Source of the DNA: Candidatus Staskawiczbacteria bacterium RIFOXYD1_FULL_32_13
Lineage (GTDB): Bacteria; Patescibacteriota; Minisyncoccia; Minisyncoccales; Staskawiczbacteraceae
Reading direction: 5' to 3'
Length of the DNA stretch: 32,678 nucleotides
Assembly: GCA_001820485.1 (NCBI GenBank)
Contig: MHPU01000029.1
Coordinates: forward strand, 1 to 32,678
The translations under genes were made by a program, and so were the position numbers. The notes beneath the pieces were generated by a model that did not search any database, was not told the DNA's origin, and saw only the letters and a program-made list of their open reading frames with translations. This document shows, in pieces, positions 6,369-13,692 of this stretch; position 1 is the stretch's first letter; each line of letters begins with the position of its first letter.

Positions 6369-7253
6369 ATGACAGGTGAATTTCGAGAAAACTTAGGGGA
6401 TAATGAGGTAGAAGTGGTACAAGCGCTGGTAGAAGGTGAGGATAAGCCTTTTAATATAACAGAATTTTTACAACAACCAAAAGATGATTATAGTGCATTA
6501 ATTAGGCAAAATGATGTGGAGTCTGATCTAGGACATTGGGAAGGAATGTTTTTATTCACTCAACGCGATGATCATTTAGCCGAAAATTTAAACGAAAAAA
6601 CGCCAGAAAGAAAAAAAGTATTTGATTTTGTGTCGGAAAGACTTTCAGAAAAAATGCTTGTAGATTTGGGTGCGGGTAGGGATCGAGGTCGTATACAAAA
6701 TATGGCACAGAGATTGGGCGCTAAAATATATATTGGGGTTGACAAATTTTTTCCTTATAAAGAACGTGAGGAAATTAATTCTGATCAGGATTTGTCTTAT
6801 GGAGAAAAGCAAGAGGATATGCAAGTCGCTACAATTAAGGGAGATATGTTGGATTTTCTTTCAAGACTTCCCGATAATTCTGTTTGTATTACCATGAACG
6901 GAATAGATATTGATATGGTTACTTCTGAGGCATATATAAATGCTCTTGTAAAAGAAATTATTAGAGTCCTTCATCCTAGTGGGATTGCATTTGGCACAGA
7001 TTCTACCGCCCTTAGAAATATCGCGCAGGCAATTTATCTTAAAGAGGAGCTAGAATATATGGAAAAATTACGCGAAGATGATCCAGAAAAATTTAAAAAA
7101 GAATCGTGGGAGAGCTCTTATCTAGCAACTAAAGAAGCATTGTCGAAAGCTAATCAGCAGATATTAACTGATCTTGACTGTGTAGAGTTTCCCGAAGTTT
7201 TTGGAAAAGGCAGTGCCGTTGAAACTGATTTTATTACAAAAATAAGAAAGTAA
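6369..7253 (+). CDS. class I SAM-dependent methyltransferase-like protein
   Basis: A 294-aa protein with a Rossmann methyltransferase core. MLVDLGAGRDRGR (about 97-109) is the SAM-binding motif I, and IYIGVDKFFPY gives the acidic residue ending strand 2. ATIKGDMLDFLSRLPDNS then SVCITMNGIDI corresponds to motifs II-IV, and IIRVLHPSGIAFGTDS to the strand before the C-terminal lobe. The substrate is unknown. The first 90 residues are acidic and not recognisable. It follows the 204-aa gene by 16 nt, suggesting a two-gene operon. Confidence 0.75.
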   Translation: MTGEFRENLGDNEVEVVQALVEGEDKPFNITEFLQQPKDDYSALIRQNDVESDLGHWEGMFLFTQRDDHLAENLNEKTPERKKVFDFVSERLSEKMLVDLGAGRDRGRIQNMAQRLGAKIYIGVDKFFPYKEREEINSDQDLSYGEKQEDMQVATIKGDMLDFLSRLPDNSVCITMNGIDIDMVTSEAYINALVKEIIRVLHPSGIAFGTDSTALRNIAQAIYLKEELEYMEKLREDDPEKFKKESWESSYLATKEALSKANQQILTDLDCVEFPEVFGKGSAVETDFITKIRK

Positions 7254-7283
7254 TTTACATAAAAGATAAATTAATAAATATTG

Positions 7284-7292
7284 TGGTATAAT
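7284..7292 (+). promoter_or_regulatory. extended -10 box, leaderless start predicted
   Basis: TGGTATAAT (TATAAT 7287-7292) lies exactly 6 nt before the ATG at 7299, which fits a transcript starting on the A of ATG. No clear -35 is present, as expected with an extended -10. Confidence 0.6.
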
Positions 7293-7298
7293 GCAAAT

Positions 7299-7541
7299 AT
7301 GACAAAAGTAATTTTAACGCCAAAAAAAGCAGAAGAAATTCAAAAAGAAATTTTCCAAAAAATGCCATTAGAAAAGAAAATAAAAATGATTTATGATTTT
7401 TTTAAATTTGTTAAAAAGGTAACTAACAGTAATTATCATTGTGATCCTAGACGTTTGAGTAAAAAAGATTTGGAGGAAATAGGTGGGAAATATTTTATTA
7501 GTAAAGAAGATCTGCCGAAAATAAAAAGTTGGAAATTTTAG
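7299..7541 (+). CDS. small basic hypothetical protein
   Basis: An 80-aa, Lys-rich, mostly helical protein with one beta/loop patch around NSNYHCDPRRLSKKD. No family is recognised. I prefer the ATG at 7299 (MTKVILTPKKAEE) over the TTG at 7281 in the ORF track, because the TTG would place the -10 box inside the coding region. Confidence 0.6.
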   Translation: MTKVILTPKKAEEIQKEIFQKMPLEKKIKMIYDFFKFVKKVTNSNYHCDPRRLSKKDLEEIGGKYFISKEDLPKIKSWKF

Positions 7542-7573
7542 AAAAATTAGTAAAGGAAACAAAAAATTAAAGT

Positions 7574-7610
7574 AAAAAAAGAGCCCCAGCGCGTTAAAAT
7601 GGTACTGGGG
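7574..7610 (-). terminator. intrinsic terminator of the 7659-7940 gene
   Basis: The stem CCCCAG/CTGGGG is followed on the minus strand by CTCTTTTTTT. A second hairpin, GCCACG/CGTGGC at 7614-7633, precedes it. Confidence 0.8.
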
Positions 7611-7658
7611 TAAGCCACGAATTTATCCGTGGCACATGGTACGACGGATGGATATTCG

Positions 7659-7940
7659 CTAGAGTTGTTCAAGCTCGCTTTGTGTGGCTTCAAGCGCACT
7701 TAAAACTCTAGAGCGGACATATTCGTCAGAAGTCGGATTGGAATCCTCAATGAACAAACTCCTGGTTCTTGGCAGTGGTTTCCCAAACCGTTTCTGGATT
7801 AGTTTTTCGAGTTTGGGTCCGCTATAACAGAGCCTGACACATTTTCCACCTATTCCTGATCCTCGCCAAGGATGCCAATCGATACTAAACCCTTCTGGTA
7901 ATTCATCGCGGAGCTTTTCAAGATTGCTATCGGAAAACAT
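7659..7940 (-). CDS. small soluble hypothetical protein
   Basis: A 93-aa protein without membrane segments. It contains WHPWRGSGIGGKCVRL, a Gly-rich turn, then an alpha-helical C-terminus with Ser/Glu-rich residues. I do not recognise it. The start is set by CAGGAGAG about 6 nt before ATG on the minus strand. It is monocistronic with a near-consensus promoter and a strong terminator, and is GC-richer than the surrounding genes. Confidence 0.75.
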   Translation of the reverse strand: MFSDSNLEKLRDELPEGFSIDWHPWRGSGIGGKCVRLCYSGPKLEKLIQKRFGKPLPRTRSLFIEDSNPTSDEYVRSRVLSALEATQSELEQL

Positions 7941-7987
7941 CGTAACTCTCCTGTAAGAGGAAAATTTGTAACCATAAACGCATTTGG

Positions 7988-8016
7988 ATAATATAATATT
8001 AATATTTAAAAGTCAA
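7988..8016 (-). promoter_or_regulatory. promoter of the 7659-7940 gene
   Basis: On the minus strand, TTGACT (8011-8016) and TATTAT (7988-7993) are 17 nt apart. It lies directly before the divergent iorA start at 8023. Confidence 0.75.
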
Positions 8017-8022
8017 TATTTT

Positions 8023-9720
8023 ATGGAAAACAAAAAATCAAATTTAAAATGTGAGGTTTTGATGGGAAATGAAGCAATTGTTCAGGGGGCTTTGGAAGCT
8101 GGGGTGGATTTTGTGACTATGTATCCGGGTTGCCCAAGCGCAGAAATTGGGGACGAGTTTGGAAAAATTGCCAAAGATTATGGGATTTATTATGAAATTT
8201 CTACAAATGAAAAAGTGGCTTTAGAATCTGCAGTGGGTGCTAGTTTTTCGGGATTGAAAAGCTTGGTAGCAATGAAAAATTTTGGAGTGAATGTATGCTC
8301 TGAAGTTTTATTACCTTTGCTATATACAGGCACAAAAGGAGCAATGGTAATTGTGGTTGGGGATGACCCTGGATGTTGGTCTTCTGCCCAAACAGAAGAA
8401 AATTCTAGAGCATTTTCTTTGATGGCTCATATTCCAACATTGGAACCAGCTGATGCTCAAGAGTGTAGAGATTTTGTAAAACTTGGTTTTGAAATTTCAG
8501 AAAAATTTAATATTCCTGTAATGGTAAGAACCACAATAAGAGTAGCTCATCAAAGAGCACCCGTATCATTTGAAATTCCAAATCACAAATCACAAATCAC
8601 AAATGGAAAGTTTGAGAAAAATTTTCATCAGTATGTAACTTTGCCTCCAAGAGTTTTGGAAATGAAAAAAGAGCTTTTAGAAAAAACAGAAAAAATTAGA
8701 GCATATTTGGAAAAAAGTAAAATTAATTTTGAAAATAAAAAATCAAAAAATAATAAGCTTGGTATTATTGTTTCTGGAATTTCTTATTTGCATACAATGC
8801 AGGTAGTTGAAGAAATGAATCTGAATTTATCAGTTTTAAAAATTTCATCTTTTTATCCTTTACCAAAAAAGAAAATTGCAGATTTTATTAAAAGATTTAA
8901 ACAAGTTTTAGTTATAGAAGAATTAGAACCATATTTAGAAAGAGAAATAAAAATAATTGCTAATGAAAATGGAATTAAAACCAAAATAATTGGTAAAGAA
9001 ATCTTACCAGAAATCGGCGAGCTTAATGTTGGACTAATTGAAAATGCAATCGCTAAAGTTTTAGGTTTGAAAATTAAGAAATTGGGAAATTCATTGAAAG
9101 AGATCCCTGCGGGGAGCAAGCTTGAAAATTTAAAATTGGAAATTCCGAGGCGAACACCTCGGTTATGTGATGGATGTCCTTATTGGTTTGCTTTGCCTGT
9201 AATTAAAAGATTGGCTCCAGAAAATGTAGTGTGGGGTGGGGATATTGGGTGCAATATGATGACAGGTTTAGCCCCACATAATATGCAAGATTATTTGTTC
9301 TGTATGGGTTCTTCTATAGGTATTGGGCATGGAGTTAGCAAAGCAACTGGTAAGAATAATAAAGCAATTACAATTATGGGAGATGGTACATTTTTTCATT
9401 CGGGAATGGTTGGTTTGATAAACGCGGTTTACAATAAATCAAATCCTTTGATGATTATTTTAGATAACAGAATTACAGCTATGACAGGTCACCAACAAAA
9501 CCCTGGAATGGGTTTAAATGGCATGTGGCAAAGTGCCCCAGAAATGAATATTGAAGAAATTGTAAAAGCTTTGGGAGTTAAAAATGTAAAAACTTTAGAT
9601 CAAGGAAATCATGGCGAATTAGAAGCTGTAATGAAAGAATTTTTAACAAAAGATGATGTGAGCGTGATTATTTGCAAACGCATCTGCGCCATTTTGGATC
9701 GCAGACAGAAAAAGAATTAA
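8023..9720 (+). CDS. iorA: indolepyruvate:ferredoxin oxidoreductase alpha subunit, lacking ferredoxin domain
   Basis: 565 aa. IorA with IorB oxidatively decarboxylates aryl-2-oxoacids from aromatic amino acids to acyl-CoA, passing electrons to ferredoxin under anaerobic conditions. The N-terminal pyrimidine-binding domain begins MGNEAIVQGALEAGVDFVT; CDGCPYW (about 381) marks the TPP-domain entry; GDGTFFHSGMVGLINAVYN (about 453) is the TPP/Mg motif. The usual C-terminal pair of [4Fe-4S] CxxCxxCxxxCP clusters is absent: the protein ends KRICAILDRRQKKN. The ATG at 8023 fits homology better than the upstream TTG at 7984. An in-frame AAATCAC heptamer repeat sits near residue 187. Confidence 0.92.
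   Translation: MENKKSNLKCEVLMGNEAIVQGALEAGVDFVTMYPGCPSAEIGDEFGKIAKDYGIYYEISTNEKVALESAVGASFSGLKSLVAMKNFGVNVCSEVLLPLLYTGTKGAMVIVVGDDPGCWSSAQTEENSRAFSLMAHIPTLEPADAQECRDFVKLGFEISEKFNIPVMVRTTIRVAHQRAPVSFEIPNHKSQITNGKFEKNFHQYVTLPPRVLEMKKELLEKTEKIRAYLEKSKINFENKKSKNNKLGIIVSGISYLHTMQVVEEMNLNLSVLKISSFYPLPKKKIADFIKRFKQVLVIEELEPYLEREIKIIANENGIKTKIIGKEILPEIGELNVGLIENAIAKVLGLKIKKLGNSLKEIPAGSKLENLKLEIPRRTPRLCDGCPYWFALPVIKRLAPENVVWGGDIGCNMMTGLAPHNMQDYLFCMGSSIGIGHGVSKATGKNNKAITIMGDGTFFHSGMVGLINAVYNKSNPLMIILDNRITAMTGHQQNPGMGLNGMWQSAPEMNIEEIVKALGVKNVKTLDQGNHGELEAVMKEFLTKDDVSVIICKRICAILDRRQKKN
8580..8604 (+). repeat. heptamer tandem repeat (AAATCAC)3 inside iorA
   Basis: Three copies of the same unit found in tatD, in frame, translated as NHKSQITN in an inter-domain linker. 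Confidence 0.85.
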
Positions 9721-9739
9721 TTTTTCAATTTTTAAATTT

Positions 9740-9856
9740 ATGTCTACAAAATATCCTAATGCAGGACCATTTGATACAAAGGATTTAATTATAGCAATAT
9801 TAATTATATTTGGAATTCCTTTATTATTAATTATTTGGTCAGCATTTTTAAGATAA
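9740..9856 (+). CDS. 38-aa single-TM small protein between iorA and iorB
   Basis: Too short for the ORF track. The ATG at 9740 opens MSTKYPNAGPFDTKDLII, followed by a hydrophobic helix (AILIIFGIPLLLIIWSAFL) and a stop. The polar N-terminus followed by one clean helix is better than chance for a 38-codon frame, and it fills most of the 164-bp iorA-iorB gap on the same strand. It may be a membrane tether for the oxidoreductase, or unrelated. No family is recognised. Confidence 0.55.
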   Translation: MSTKYPNAGPFDTKDLIIAILIIFGIPLLLIIWSAFLR

Positions 9857-9884
9857 AAATTTCTAAAATAAATATTCAAAAAAT

Positions 9885-10478
9885 ATGAAACAAAATTACA
9901 ATATATTAATAACAGGGGTTGGGGGGCAGGGGTTGGTAACTTTGGTGGATGTGCTTACTAAAGCTATTTTGGCTGATGGTAAAGATGTAAAAAGTTCAGA
10001 GCTTCATGGACTCAGCCAAAGAGGCGGAGCTGTGGCAGTGTATGTTAGCATGAGCATACATACTAACCCTGAGCGAAGTCGAAGGGTATACTCACCGTTG
10101 TTTAAAAAAGGTGATGCTGATTTAGTTTTGGGTTTAGATTTGCTTGAAGGTCTGCGTGCTTGTGATTTTGCAAACAAAGAAACCAAATTAATAATTAATG
10201 ATTATTTATTGCCATTTATTGGAGTGATGCCAAAAGAAGAAATTGAAAAAAAATTGCAAGAAATTGGAAAAAATAACTTATATTTTATTGAAGCTTCTAA
10301 AATTTGCAAAGAAAAAATGCAAAGAGAAATATTAGCTACAATGTATTTATTAGGCTATGCTGTATTTAATAAACATTTAGATATTAAACCAGAATCTGTA
10401 ATTAGTGCGATAAATAAGGCAATACCAGAGAAATATCGGAAGATGAACTTGCAGGCTTTCGAACTCGCGAGGTCCTAA
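9885..10478 (+). CDS. iorB: indolepyruvate:ferredoxin oxidoreductase beta subunit (gamma-type domain)
   Basis: A 197-aa 2-oxoacid:ferredoxin oxidoreductase catalytic-domain protein, partner of IorA. NILITGVGGQGLVTLVDVL is the signature N-terminus, followed by KSSELHGLSQRGGAVAVYVSM and DLVLGLDLLEGLRA. A short palindromic stretch is translated as TNPERSRRVY between AVYVSM and SPLF, where relatives have a short loop. The gene lies downstream of iorA and the 38-aa ORF and is probably cotranscribed. Confidence 0.92.
   Translation: MKQNYNILITGVGGQGLVTLVDVLTKAILADGKDVKSSELHGLSQRGGAVAVYVSMSIHTNPERSRRVYSPLFKKGDADLVLGLDLLEGLRACDFANKETKLIINDYLLPFIGVMPKEEIEKKLQEIGKNNLYFIEASKICKEKMQREILATMYLLGYAVFNKHLDIKPESVISAINKAIPEKYRKMNLQAFELARS
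10064..10089. repeat. palindromic element in frame in iorB
   Basis: CCCTGAGCGAAGTCGAAGGG has CCCT/AGGG ends and is GC-richer than its surroundings. It resembles a common intergenic repeat and is the complement-type relative of the leuS N-terminal element (CCTTCGACT...CTCAGG). Confidence 0.65.
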
Positions 10479-10485
10479 CATTAGT

Positions 10486-10557
10486 GTTATTCCCGCAAAA
10501 GCGGGAATCCAGAGTGCGTGCACTTAATTCTGGATTCCCAATCAAGTTGGGAATGAC
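10486..10557. repeat. 72-bp inverted-repeat element, copy 2
   Basis: It has the same length, termini (GTTATTCCC/GGGAATGAC) and two internal hairpins as 5632-5703, differing mainly in the central spacer. It ends a few bases before the next gene's start codon. Confidence 0.9.
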
Positions 10558-10565
10558 AAATGACT

Positions 10566-11324
10566 ATGATAAAAAAAGTTGTTGTTTCAGCAGCGGGGCA
10601 GGGCACAAGAATGCTTGAGCTTTCAAAAGAAAAATCAAAGCATTTAATTTGTATAAATGATAAGCCATTTTTGGCGTATTTGATGGATAATATTTTACTT
10701 GCAGGATATACAGAAATTCTTTTGGTAGTGGGTTTTCACTCAGAACTAATGGGTGAGTTTAAAAATAATTATTTAAATTCTGTGGAAAAAATAGGAATAG
10801 ATAGAAATAAAATTAAAATAGAAATAATAAATCAGCATGAAATTTTGGGACCAAAAGATGTAGCTTATGGAACTGCCTGCCCCATAAAATGTGCAAAAGA
10901 TTTTATTGGCAATGAAAACTTTTTATCTTTGGCAGGTGACAATTTTTATTCCGTGGAAGATTTAAAGCTAATGAATATCGATGATAAATACAATTATGTT
11001 GCAGGTTGCCAAAACGAACATCCTGAAAGATTTGGAGTCCTTGTAAAAGACGGGGACGACTTTTTGGAAAAAATTATTGAAAAGCCAAAAGAATTTATAG
11101 GAAACTTAATTAATATAAGTTTTTATAAGTTTACTCCAGAAATTTTTGATGTGGTAAATAAAATTGAAAAATCTGTTAGAGGAGAGTATGAAATTACTGA
11201 TGCAGTTTCTCTTTCGGCTCGAGAAAAAAAAGTAAAAATTAAAAAAATTAATGACTTTTGGATGGACTTTGGTAGACCAGAAGATATTGAAAAAATGAAA
11301 GAAATTCTTAAAAAATGCAAATAA
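10566..11324 (+). CDS. sugar-phosphate nucleotidyltransferase (GT-A fold)
   Basis: About 252 aa. It belongs to the NTP_transferase family, which forms NDP-sugars from a sugar 1-phosphate and NTP. VVVSAAGQGTRMLELSKEKSKHLICINDKPFL corresponds to the GxGTRL...PK signature, here with SKH in place of PK; LSLAGDNFYS is the metal-binding Asp motif; EHPERFGVL and IIEKP follow. The length resembles UTP-glucose-1-phosphate uridylyltransferase or RmlA-type enzymes; the specific sugar cannot be told. An in-frame ATG at 10560 is an alternative start. The 72-bp repeat ends immediately upstream. It overlaps tsaC by 10 nt. Confidence 0.85.
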   Translation: MIKKVVVSAAGQGTRMLELSKEKSKHLICINDKPFLAYLMDNILLAGYTEILLVVGFHSELMGEFKNNYLNSVEKIGIDRNKIKIEIINQHEILGPKDVAYGTACPIKCAKDFIGNENFLSLAGDNFYSVEDLKLMNIDDKYNYVAGCQNEHPERFGVLVKDGDDFLEKIIEKPKEFIGNLINISFYKFTPEIFDVVNKIEKSVRGEYEITDAVSLSAREKKVKIKKINDFWMDFGRPEDIEKMKEILKKCK

Positions 11325-11932
11325 TAAAACCAACAAAACAAAATATTTCTATTGTAGTTGATGTGCTAAATAGATCTGGAATTGTAATTTGCCCAACTGA
11401 TACTGTTTATGGTTTTTTGGCATTAGCTGAAAATAAAAAAGCAGTAGATAAAATATTTAAAATAAAAAAAAGGTTAAAATCAAAAACTTTGCCTGTTTTT
11501 ATAAATAGTATAAAAATGGCAAAAGAACTGGCTGAAATTTTAGTAGAGCAAGAAAGGATTTTAAAAGATAAATGGCCTGGAAAATATACATTTATTTTGA
11601 AATTACGCGTGCCGTCATTGCGAGGAGCGAAAGCGACGAAGCAATCTCAGAGATTATCAAAACTTTGTATTGGTGGTGATGGGGTTGTGGCTTTGAGAAT
11701 TCCCAAGTATAAATTTCTAAATGATTTGCTAAAAATAATTGGCAAACCATTGGTTCAGACTTCAGTAAATATTTCTGGCAAGCCACCTATAAATAAAATT
11801 TCAGAAATTATTGAAGTTTTTGGTAAAAGTAAAAACATAGACATAATAATAGATGCCGGCATTCTGAAAAATCCCAAACAATCACGCATAATTGATTTGA
11901 CTGGCAAAAAAAAGAAAATAATAAGAAAATGA
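11315..11932 (+). CDS. tsaC: L-threonylcarbamoyladenylate synthase (TsaC/Sua5/YrdC)
   Basis: 205 aa. It catalyses the first step of t6A tRNA modification, making threonylcarbamoyl-AMP from Thr, bicarbonate and ATP. Family motifs are GIVICPTDTVYGFLA, KIKKRLKSKTLPVFI, DKWPGKYTFILKL, VALRIPKYKFLNDLL and PLVQTSVNISGKPP. Length fits the short TsaC form without the Sua5 C-terminal domain. Between FILKL and VALRIP lies a 26-residue insert encoded largely by a GC-rich repeat. It overlaps the upstream gene by 10 nt and ybeY by ATGA, so the set is translationally coupled. Confidence 0.93.
   Translation: MQIIKPTKQNISIVVDVLNRSGIVICPTDTVYGFLALAENKKAVDKIFKIKKRLKSKTLPVFINSIKMAKELAEILVEQERILKDKWPGKYTFILKLRVPSLRGAKATKQSQRLSKLCIGGDGVVALRIPKYKFLNDLLKIIGKPLVQTSVNISGKPPINKISEIIEVFGKSKNIDIIIDAGILKNPKQSRIIDLTGKKKKIIRK
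11614..11650. repeat. repeat element in frame in tsaC
   Basis: A GC-rich stretch starting GTCATTGCGAGGAGCGAA and ending GAAGCAATCTCAG has GATTGCTTC/GTCATTGCG-like inverted ends and resembles a well-known intergenic repeat type. It is translated as PSLRGAKATKQSQ. Confidence 0.7.
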
Positions 11933-12333
11933 TTGATATAAATAATACAACAAAATCTGCTGTGGATAAAAAGTTATTCACAGGGCTTGCAAAAATAATT
12001 TTAAAAGGCGAAAATAAACAAATAGATTTGTCTGTTGCTTTTATTTCGCCAAAAGAAATAAAAAAGGTAAATAAAAAATATCGCAATAAAAATAAACCAA
12101 CAGATGTTTTAGCTTTTGAGAGGATTTTAAAAATTTCTAATTTAGCTGAAGTTGTAATTTGTTCTGAAGTTGCAAAAGAGAATGCAAAAAAATTTGGTAA
12201 TACTTTTAAAAAAGAATTGCTTAAAGTATTTATTCATGGCGTTTTACATGTTTGCGGATATGATCATGAAAAATCTAAGAGAGAAGCAAAAATAATGGAA
12301 GAAAAAGAAAATTTTTATTTATCAAAAATTTAA
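11929..12333 (+). CDS. ybeY: endoribonuclease YbeY
   Basis: A 134-aa metal-dependent RNase for rRNA maturation and ribosome quality control. The zinc-binding signature HGVLHVCGYDHE (about residues 103-114) is intact, and YRNKNKPTDVLAF matches the family's conserved strand. It starts within the tsaC stop (ATGA), 4 nt before ftsA. Confidence 0.95.
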   Translation: MIDINNTTKSAVDKKLFTGLAKIILKGENKQIDLSVAFISPKEIKKVNKKYRNKNKPTDVLAFERILKISNLAEVVICSEVAKENAKKFGNTFKKELLKVFIHGVLHVCGYDHEKSKREAKIMEEKENFYLSKI

Positions 12334-12337
12334 AATT

Positions 12338-13579
12338 ATGGCAAAGGGTCATATTATTGCCGGATTAGATATCGGCACAAATACAATTAAACTTCTGGTA
12401 ATACAAAAAAGAAACAAAGAGTGGGAAGTTTTGTCATACCAAGAAATGCCATCTTTTGGTTTAAGAAAAGGTGCTGTTGTTGACGCAGGGGAAGTTTCTA
12501 AAAATATACAAACATTGTTATCTGAAACTGAAAAAAATTCTTCAAAAAAAATTACTTCTGTTTTTGTGAATATTGGTGGAAATCATATTTATATAACTCC
12601 ATCAGATGGAATTATTTCTGTATCAAGAGCTAATCAAATAATTTCGCAAGAAGATATTGATAGGGTTTTGCAAGCTACAAGAGCAATTAATATACCGCAA
12701 AATGAAGAAGTTTTAGATGTTTTTCCAAAAGAATTTATAATTGATGATCAAAAAGGTATAAAACAACCTTTGGGACTTCGAGGCATAAGACTAGAAGCGA
12801 AAGTTTTATTGTTATGTGTTTTTTCTCCATATTTTATTAATTTGACTCAAGCTGTTTTAAATTCCAAACTTCATATTGATGATATTGTGCCTTCGCCTTT
12901 GGCGGCTTCTGAAGCTGTTTTAACTCGAGAGCAAAAGGAACTGGGAGTAGCTTTAATTGATATTGGAGCCTCTACTACAAGTTTGGCTGTTTTTGAAGAA
13001 GGTAATTTATTGCATTTGGCTGTTTTCCCAATTGGATCAGCTAATATTACAAATGACATTGCTATTGGTTTAAAAACTGAAATATTTGTAGCTGAATCAA
13101 TTAAAAAACAATATGGATCTTGTATGTTAGTTAAACAAGATAAAGAAAAGAAAGATGAAAAAATTAATATTGAAAAAAAGAAAATAGAAATTATTGAAAA
13201 TTCATCAGTCGTAAGTTTTACTAGAAAAGATTTAGTAGATATTATTGAGCCAAGAGTTTCGGAAATTTTAGATTTAATTTTAAAAGAGTTAAAGAAAATT
13301 GGCAGGCAGGAATTGTTACCTTGTGGAATTGTTTTGACAGGTGGGGGAGCAAAAATTTCTAAAATAAAAGAATTAACAAAAGAGCAATTAAAGTTACCTG
13401 TGCAGATAGGAAAGATAAAAAACATTTTAGGGTTAGATGAAGATACAGCTTTAGCTACTGTAGCAGGTCTTGTTCTAAGTTCAGCAGTTATGGATGAGAC
13501 TGATAAAGAAGGTCTATCTGGGGTTTTGAAAGGATTTTGGTCTAAAATAAAAAAAATGCTTAAAGTTCTTGTCCCATAA
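12338..13579 (+). CDS. ftsA: cell division protein FtsA
   Basis: A 413-aa actin-like ATPase that tethers FtsZ to the membrane. Actin-fold motifs are GLDIGTNTIKLLV (phosphate 1), LIDIGASTTSLAVF (phosphate 2) and GIVLTGGGAKI (adenosine). The 1C domain follows the first motif, with VFVNIGGNHIYI. The C-terminus (GVLKGFWSKIKKMLKVLVP) is an amphipathic membrane-targeting helix. It is the last gene of the coupled nucleotidyltransferase-tsaC-ybeY-ftsA cluster. Its usual neighbour ftsZ is displaced by about 1.3 kb. Confidence 0.96.
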   Translation: MAKGHIIAGLDIGTNTIKLLVIQKRNKEWEVLSYQEMPSFGLRKGAVVDAGEVSKNIQTLLSETEKNSSKKITSVFVNIGGNHIYITPSDGIISVSRANQIISQEDIDRVLQATRAINIPQNEEVLDVFPKEFIIDDQKGIKQPLGLRGIRLEAKVLLLCVFSPYFINLTQAVLNSKLHIDDIVPSPLAASEAVLTREQKELGVALIDIGASTTSLAVFEEGNLLHLAVFPIGSANITNDIAIGLKTEIFVAESIKKQYGSCMLVKQDKEKKDEKINIEKKKIEIIENSSVVSFTRKDLVDIIEPRVSEILDLILKELKKIGRQELLPCGIVLTGGGAKISKIKELTKEQLKLPVQIGKIKNILGLDEDTALATVAGLVLSSAVMDETDKEGLSGVLKGFWSKIKKMLKVLVP

Positions 13580-13608
13580 ATTCTTTTTCGAAATTTTTAA
13601 ATTATAAA

Positions 13609-13680
13609 TTTATCTAATAGGAATATTTAAATTTATACGACAATAAATAGCGGTCGCTTCCTATTGTCGTATTAGATAAA
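13609..13680. repeat. outer inverted repeat around B1
   Basis: TTTATCTAATA (from 13609) is the exact complement of TATTAGATAAA (ending 13680), which overlaps the right end of palindrome B1. The two foldings exclude each other. Confidence 0.55.
13635..13672. repeat. 38-bp palindromic repeat B, copy 1 (left of Cas2-like gene)
   Basis: The 11-bp outer arms ATACGACAATA/TATTGTCGTAT are perfect. The inner palindrome AGCG-GT-CGCT is centred between 3-nt spacers, so the plan is 11+3+10+3+11. It is unrelated in sequence to repeat A but has the same length. Confidence 0.95.
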
Positions 13681-13686
13681 TATAAG
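13681..13686 (+). promoter_or_regulatory. -10 box of Cas2-like gene B
   Basis: TATAAG lies 6 nt before the ATG (leaderless start predicted) and 8 nt after palindrome B1; the -35 region would fall inside the palindrome. Confidence 0.45.
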
Positions 13687-13692
13687 ATAAAC

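Noticed and set aside
7984-8022. TTG start extending iorA upstream
   Set aside because: It overlaps the divergent promoter, lacks family similarity, and the ATG at 8023 precedes the conserved N-terminus at a normal distance.
11974-11982. DnaA-box-like TTATTCACA in ybeY
   Set aside because: It lies inside a conserved coding region as a single site, so chance is the better explanation.
12871-13425. 184-aa minus-strand ORF
   Set aside because: It lies wholly inside ftsA, has Ser/Phe/Ile-rich shadow composition and no start signal or homology.
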